Source of the DNA: DATGFK01 sp040007395 | GTDB lineage: Bacteria; Chloroflexota; Anaerolineae; Aggregatilineales; UBA2796 | NCBI GenBank assembly: GCA_040007395.1 | Contig: JBDTVG010000213.1 | Coordinates: 1-7,656 of the forward strand | Length of the DNA stretch: 7,656 nucleotides | Direction of reading: 5' to 3' | In this document: piece by piece, positions 5,749 through 7,656 of the stretch | Position numbering within the stretch: position 1 is the stretch's first letter | Layout of the letters: each line of letters begins with the position of its first letter | Position numbers and translations under genes: made by a program | Notes under the pieces: model-generated | Told to the model about the DNA's origin: nothing | Databases searched by the model: none | What the model saw: the letters and a program-made list of their open reading frames with translations, nothing else

Positions 5749-7200
5749 TCAAGAATCGCGTTCGCGCCGTTCCCATTCGCTGGCACGCGGCCTGATCAGT
5801 GAGCGCCACTGTGGAACAACCGGGACTTCGCCTATCTCACGCGCCAGTTGGCGAGCGCATACGCCGACAATCGCAGCAAAGGTGGGATAGGCCAGTTCAA
5901 GATCGGCAAACTGACCGATGCGTAATTGACCTGCCATGCCCGCCGTGACCATCTGGATCACCTCGACGGCCTGTTCACCCACAACATGCGCGCCGATTAC
6001 CTGCTGTGTGTCGCGATCAATAATCAATTTGCAGAAGCCGACGAGATGATCATCAATCACGGCGCGATCCAGATCGGCATACGGTACGGTAGCGACCAAA
6101 ACATCGTGCGATTTTCGGGCGCTTGCTTCAGTTAGCCCCACGCTGCCATATTCGGGATCGGTGAAGCCGCCATGTGGAATCAGGCGTTGATCGACCTGTT
6201 GAGTGTTGCCTAATACGGCATTTTCAACGGCGATCCGCGCCTGATGTCCAGCACTTTGTACCAGCATCATCCGGCCTGTGATGTCGCCCGCCGCGTAAAT
6301 ATGCGGCGCAGACGTTTGCAAAAAGTCGTTGGTCTGGATGTAATTCCCAGAACGCTCAATGTTGGCAGATTCCAGATGCAGGCTATCCAGATTACCGGGC
6401 CAACCAACTGCCATTACCACTGCCAAAGCCGTCACCGTCCGCGTTTCCCCACCGATGCCATAGCTTAATTGCCGCTGCTCATTGCGTAGATCGATACGTT
6501 GCAACCCCTCGATCCCCGTGATCACATCGATGTTCCGACTCTTGAGTACGTCGGTCATGATGTCAGCAACGGCTTCATCTTCGGTGATAAGCAGCCGAGG
6601 CGCGACATCCATCAAAGTTACATGAGCGCCAAAAGCGGCGAAAATCGAGGCGAGTTGACAACCTGTCGCCCCGCCACCAACAATAATCACAGACTTCGGT
6701 AGGCTGGTTAGACCCCATATTTCGCTGTGCGTAATGGTGTGTTCGCTGCCGGGAAAGGTCAGCTTTCGAGGAGAACCGCCTGCACAGATGATAATCTTAT
6801 CGCCTTCAAGATCCTGACCGTTTTCGAGATGGAGTGTGTGTGATCCGCTGAAAACGGCATTGCCAACTTCGGCAAAAGTTTGGATTTGGACTTCCTGAAG
6901 ATGGGCAAGAAGCTGCTTTTTCTCTTGAACCTGATACACAACCTGCTGCGTGCGCGCCAGTACCGCTTGAAAATCAATACGCGGCGGATCGCTGATCAAG
7001 CCATAGTGGCTGAACTGTTCGGCATCGCGGACTAATCGTGCGGCTTTGGCAAGCGCACGAGTTGGGACACAGCCATCGTTGGTACAAGTCCCGCCAAGCA
7101 TCCCGCGTTCAACAAGGCTTACTTCGGCTCCCAGTTCACGCGCTCTCAAAGCCGCTGTGACACCCGCTGGCCCACCCCCAATCACGATCACATGAGTCAT
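5749..7200 (-). CDS. FAD-dependent pyridine nucleotide-disulfide oxidoreductase (lipoamide dehydrogenase-like, no His-Glu dyad)
   Basis: A 483-residue cytosolic flavoenzyme of the lipoamide dehydrogenase/mercuric reductase class, full length. In order: FAD-binding GGGPAG (8-13) with E31 ending the second strand; redox-disulfide GGTCTNDGCVPT with C39 and C44; NAD-binding GGGATG (175-180) followed by D198, which favours NADH over NADPH; FAD motif IYAAGDITG (301-309); then the dimerisation domain from about 345. Lipoamide dehydrogenases have HPT..E near the C-terminus, supplied to the partner subunit. Here the position reads YPTFAA, with Y438 for His and A443 for Glu, so lipoamide is an unlikely substrate. 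There is no C-terminal Cys pair, which argues against mercuric reductase. A quinone or low-molecular-weight disulfide acceptor is possible. The start is ATG at 7200 with GAGGGGAG six bases upstream. No 2-oxoacid dehydrogenase genes are nearby. Confidence 0.95.
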   Translation of the reverse strand: MTHVIVIGGGPAGVTAALRARELGAEVSLVERGMLGGTCTNDGCVPTRALAKAARLVRDAEQFSHYGLISDPPRIDFQAVLARTQQVVYQVQEKKQLLAHLQEVQIQTFAEVGNAVFSGSHTLHLENGQDLEGDKIIICAGGSPRKLTFPGSEHTITHSEIWGLTSLPKSVIIVGGGATGCQLASIFAAFGAHVTLMDVAPRLLITEDEAVADIMTDVLKSRNIDVITGIEGLQRIDLRNEQRQLSYGIGGETRTVTALAVVMAVGWPGNLDSLHLESANIERSGNYIQTNDFLQTSAPHIYAAGDITGRMMLVQSAGHQARIAVENAVLGNTQQVDQRLIPHGGFTDPEYGSVGLTEASARKSHDVLVATVPYADLDRAVIDDHLVGFCKLIIDRDTQQVIGAHVVGEQAVEVIQMVTAGMAGQLRIGQFADLELAYPTFAAIVGVCARQLAREIGEVPVVPQWRSLIRPRASEWERRERDS

Positions 7201-7235
7201 CGTCTACTCCCCTCTGACTATGGTCTAGTGCTTGA

Positions 7236-7241
7236 ATTGTA
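7236..7241 (-). promoter_or_regulatory. Candidate -10 element of the oxidoreductase gene
   Basis: The minus strand reads TACAAT (five of six to TATAAT), about 36 bases before the ATG at 7200. I find no convincing -35 at the usual distance, so this is weak. Confidence 0.3.
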
Positions 7242-7302
7242 CACTTTCTGGGGTTGCATGAGCGCGTGGAATTATTTGGCTCTAGTTTAGAGTTGATTAT
7301 TT

Positions 7303-7431
7303 CTAAGGAAATACATTGTCTGGTTTTTTATCTTCGATTAACCGTGATACAGCTTGACTATTTTCTGCGTCTAAGAAGCCCCACCATTTGCTAATTATCG
7401 GTCTGTTGTTCTCATAGTCAATCGTTAGCAT
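7303..7431 (-). CDS. Possible small ORF, 42 residues, unrecognised
   Basis: An ATG at 7431 opens a frame to TAG at 7303-7305, with an in-frame TGA 21 bases upstream of the ATG. The product begins M-L-T-I-D-Y-E-N-N-R-P-I-I-S and carries W-W-G-F-L-D in the middle, then charged S-R-L-I-E-D-K-K. Its composition is protein-like, but codons end mostly in A or T, unlike the neighbours. The only ribosome binding site is a weak AGG nine bases upstream (7441-7443), and the ATG lies at the edge of the loop of a perfect inverted repeat. It could be a real small protein, a remnant of a transferred gene, or chance. I recognise no family. Confidence 0.25.
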   Translation of the reverse strand: MLTIDYENNRPIISKWWGFLDAENSQAVSRLIEDKKPDNVFP

Positions 7432-7441
7432 TACTGCTAAC
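7424..7441. repeat. Perfect 7-bp inverted repeat over the start of the small ORF
   Basis: GTTAGCA (7424-7430) and TGCTAAC (7435-7441) are exact reverse complements around TTAC. A further CTAAC (7442-7446) directly repeats the right arm's CTAAC, so the stretch reads CTAACCTAACG. It may be an operator or a translation-blocking hairpin. Confidence 0.45.
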
Positions 7442-7465
7442 CTAACGTGAGTTCAATACTATCGT

Positions 7466-7656
7466 CTAGCCACCCAACACCAGATCGAAAGAAGGAAAAA
7501 AGAGGGCAGGTGGGTCTTCGGATAAGTCTAATAAACGGTCAAGCCACTCAAAGCCAAGTCGAAAAAGGCTCAAGTCACGGCGGCCTTCGCCGCCCACTTG
7601 AGCAATCTGAGGCCAGCGCCCCAGAATCGCGTTGACTAACGTTCCGCTGGTGTGAC
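7466..7656 (-). pseudogene. Truncated RluD-type 23S rRNA pseudouridine synthase fragment (5' part outside window)
   Basis: Read on the minus strand from 7654, the frame gives H-T then SGTLVNAILGRWPQ, I-A and QVGGEGR. This matches the segment of RluA/RluD synthases just before the catalytic motif, where intact members continue R-P-G-I-V-H-R-L-D-K-D-T-S-G with the catalytic Asp. Here the frame instead gives R-D-L-S-L-F-R-L-G-F-E-W-L-D and runs to TAG at 7466, without HRLD and without the rest of the catalytic domain. In another frame, D-L-A-L-S-G-L appears about where D-K-D-T-S-G-L should be, two bases short, which hints at decay by small deletion, though this may be chance. The hairpin at 7568-7603 overlaps the last conserved codons. 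The gene's N-terminal part, usually an S4 domain, would be right of the window. Alternatively it is a real short protein with an unrelated tail. Confidence 0.55.
7561..7603 (-). terminator. Strong hairpin with minus-strand T-run
   Basis: Outer arms GCTCAAGT (7568-7575) and ACTTGAGC (7596-7603) and inner arms GGCGGC (7579-7584) and GCCGCC (7589-7594) are exact reverse complements, with the loop CTTC and a three-versus-one-base internal bulge. Read on the minus strand the stem is followed by C then TTTTTC (7566-7561), the form of an intrinsic terminator. It would end transcripts arriving from the right. It overlaps the RluD-like coding frame, which is odd for a terminator unless the gene is already broken. 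Confidence 0.65.

Noticed and set aside
5749..7200. Mercuric reductase or true lipoamide dehydrogenase as the product
   Set aside because: There is no C-terminal vicinal Cys pair or N-terminal heavy-metal domain, and the lipoamide-type His-Glu pair is replaced by Tyr and Ala.
7541..7556. AAGCCA direct repeat with a ten-base period
   Set aside because: Two six-base copies are within what chance gives and lead to no structure.
7447..7635. Plus-strand frame of 62 residues at the right edge
   Set aside because: It is antisense to the RluD-like segment, which has recognisable conserved residues; the plus frame is Ser/Arg/Gln-rich with no motif.

Overview
The window looks like a piece of a Chloroflexota genome, probably class Chloroflexia. 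This rests on family content and style rather than on any marker gene: an XRE regulator with an MmyB-like ligand-binding half, a DUF3352-type exported protein with a Thr-Pro linker, a YbdK-type carboxylate-amine ligase, and intergenic palindromes of the GGGCGACC...GGTCGCCC and GGACAGGGC...GCCCTGTCC kind that I associate with that phylum. Both ends cut through genes, so it may be a short contig or an arbitrary slice.

Layout. (1) 2-724, plus: the 3' part of an XRE/MmyB-like transcriptional regulator. (2) 725-976: a convergent intergenic region packed with inverted repeats. It offers a probable terminator for each strand and a nested palindrome block. (3) 3591-977, minus: a compact four-gene group, read right to left. 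It encodes a stand-alone receiver (CheY-like), a two-helix membrane protein of unknown function, a glutamate-cysteine-ligase-like carboxylate-amine ligase, and a stand-alone Lrp/AsnC RAM (ligand-sensing) domain. Gaps are 11, 33 and 42 bases and each gene has its own ribosome binding site, so one transcript is likely. (4) 3592-3845: a divergent intergenic region holding the start signals of that group and of the next gene. (5) 3846-5735, plus: a large exported DUF3352-like protein. (6) 5749-7200, minus: a pyridine nucleotide-disulfide oxidoreductase that keeps the FAD, NAD and redox-disulfide motifs but lacks the His-Glu pair of lipoamide dehydrogenase. It converges on the DUF3352 gene with only 13 bases between the stops. 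(7) 7201-7656: an AT-richer stretch with a possible 42-residue ORF, a perfect inverted repeat over its start, a strong hairpin with a minus-strand T-run, and at the right edge what looks like a truncated RluD-type pseudouridine synthase broken just before its catalytic motif.

How the genes may work together. The four-gene group links phospho-signalling (receiver without output domain), an uncharacterised membrane protein, a small-molecule ligase of the gamma-glutamyl-ligase fold and a small-molecule sensor. A sensed amino-acid-like metabolite made or used by the ligase is a reasonable guess, but nothing here proves it. I saw no CRISPR array, tRNA, rRNA, transposase or toxin-antitoxin pair. 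The points most worth following are the unexplained four-gene group, the dyad-less oxidoreductase and the broken RluD-like fragment with the hairpin inside it.
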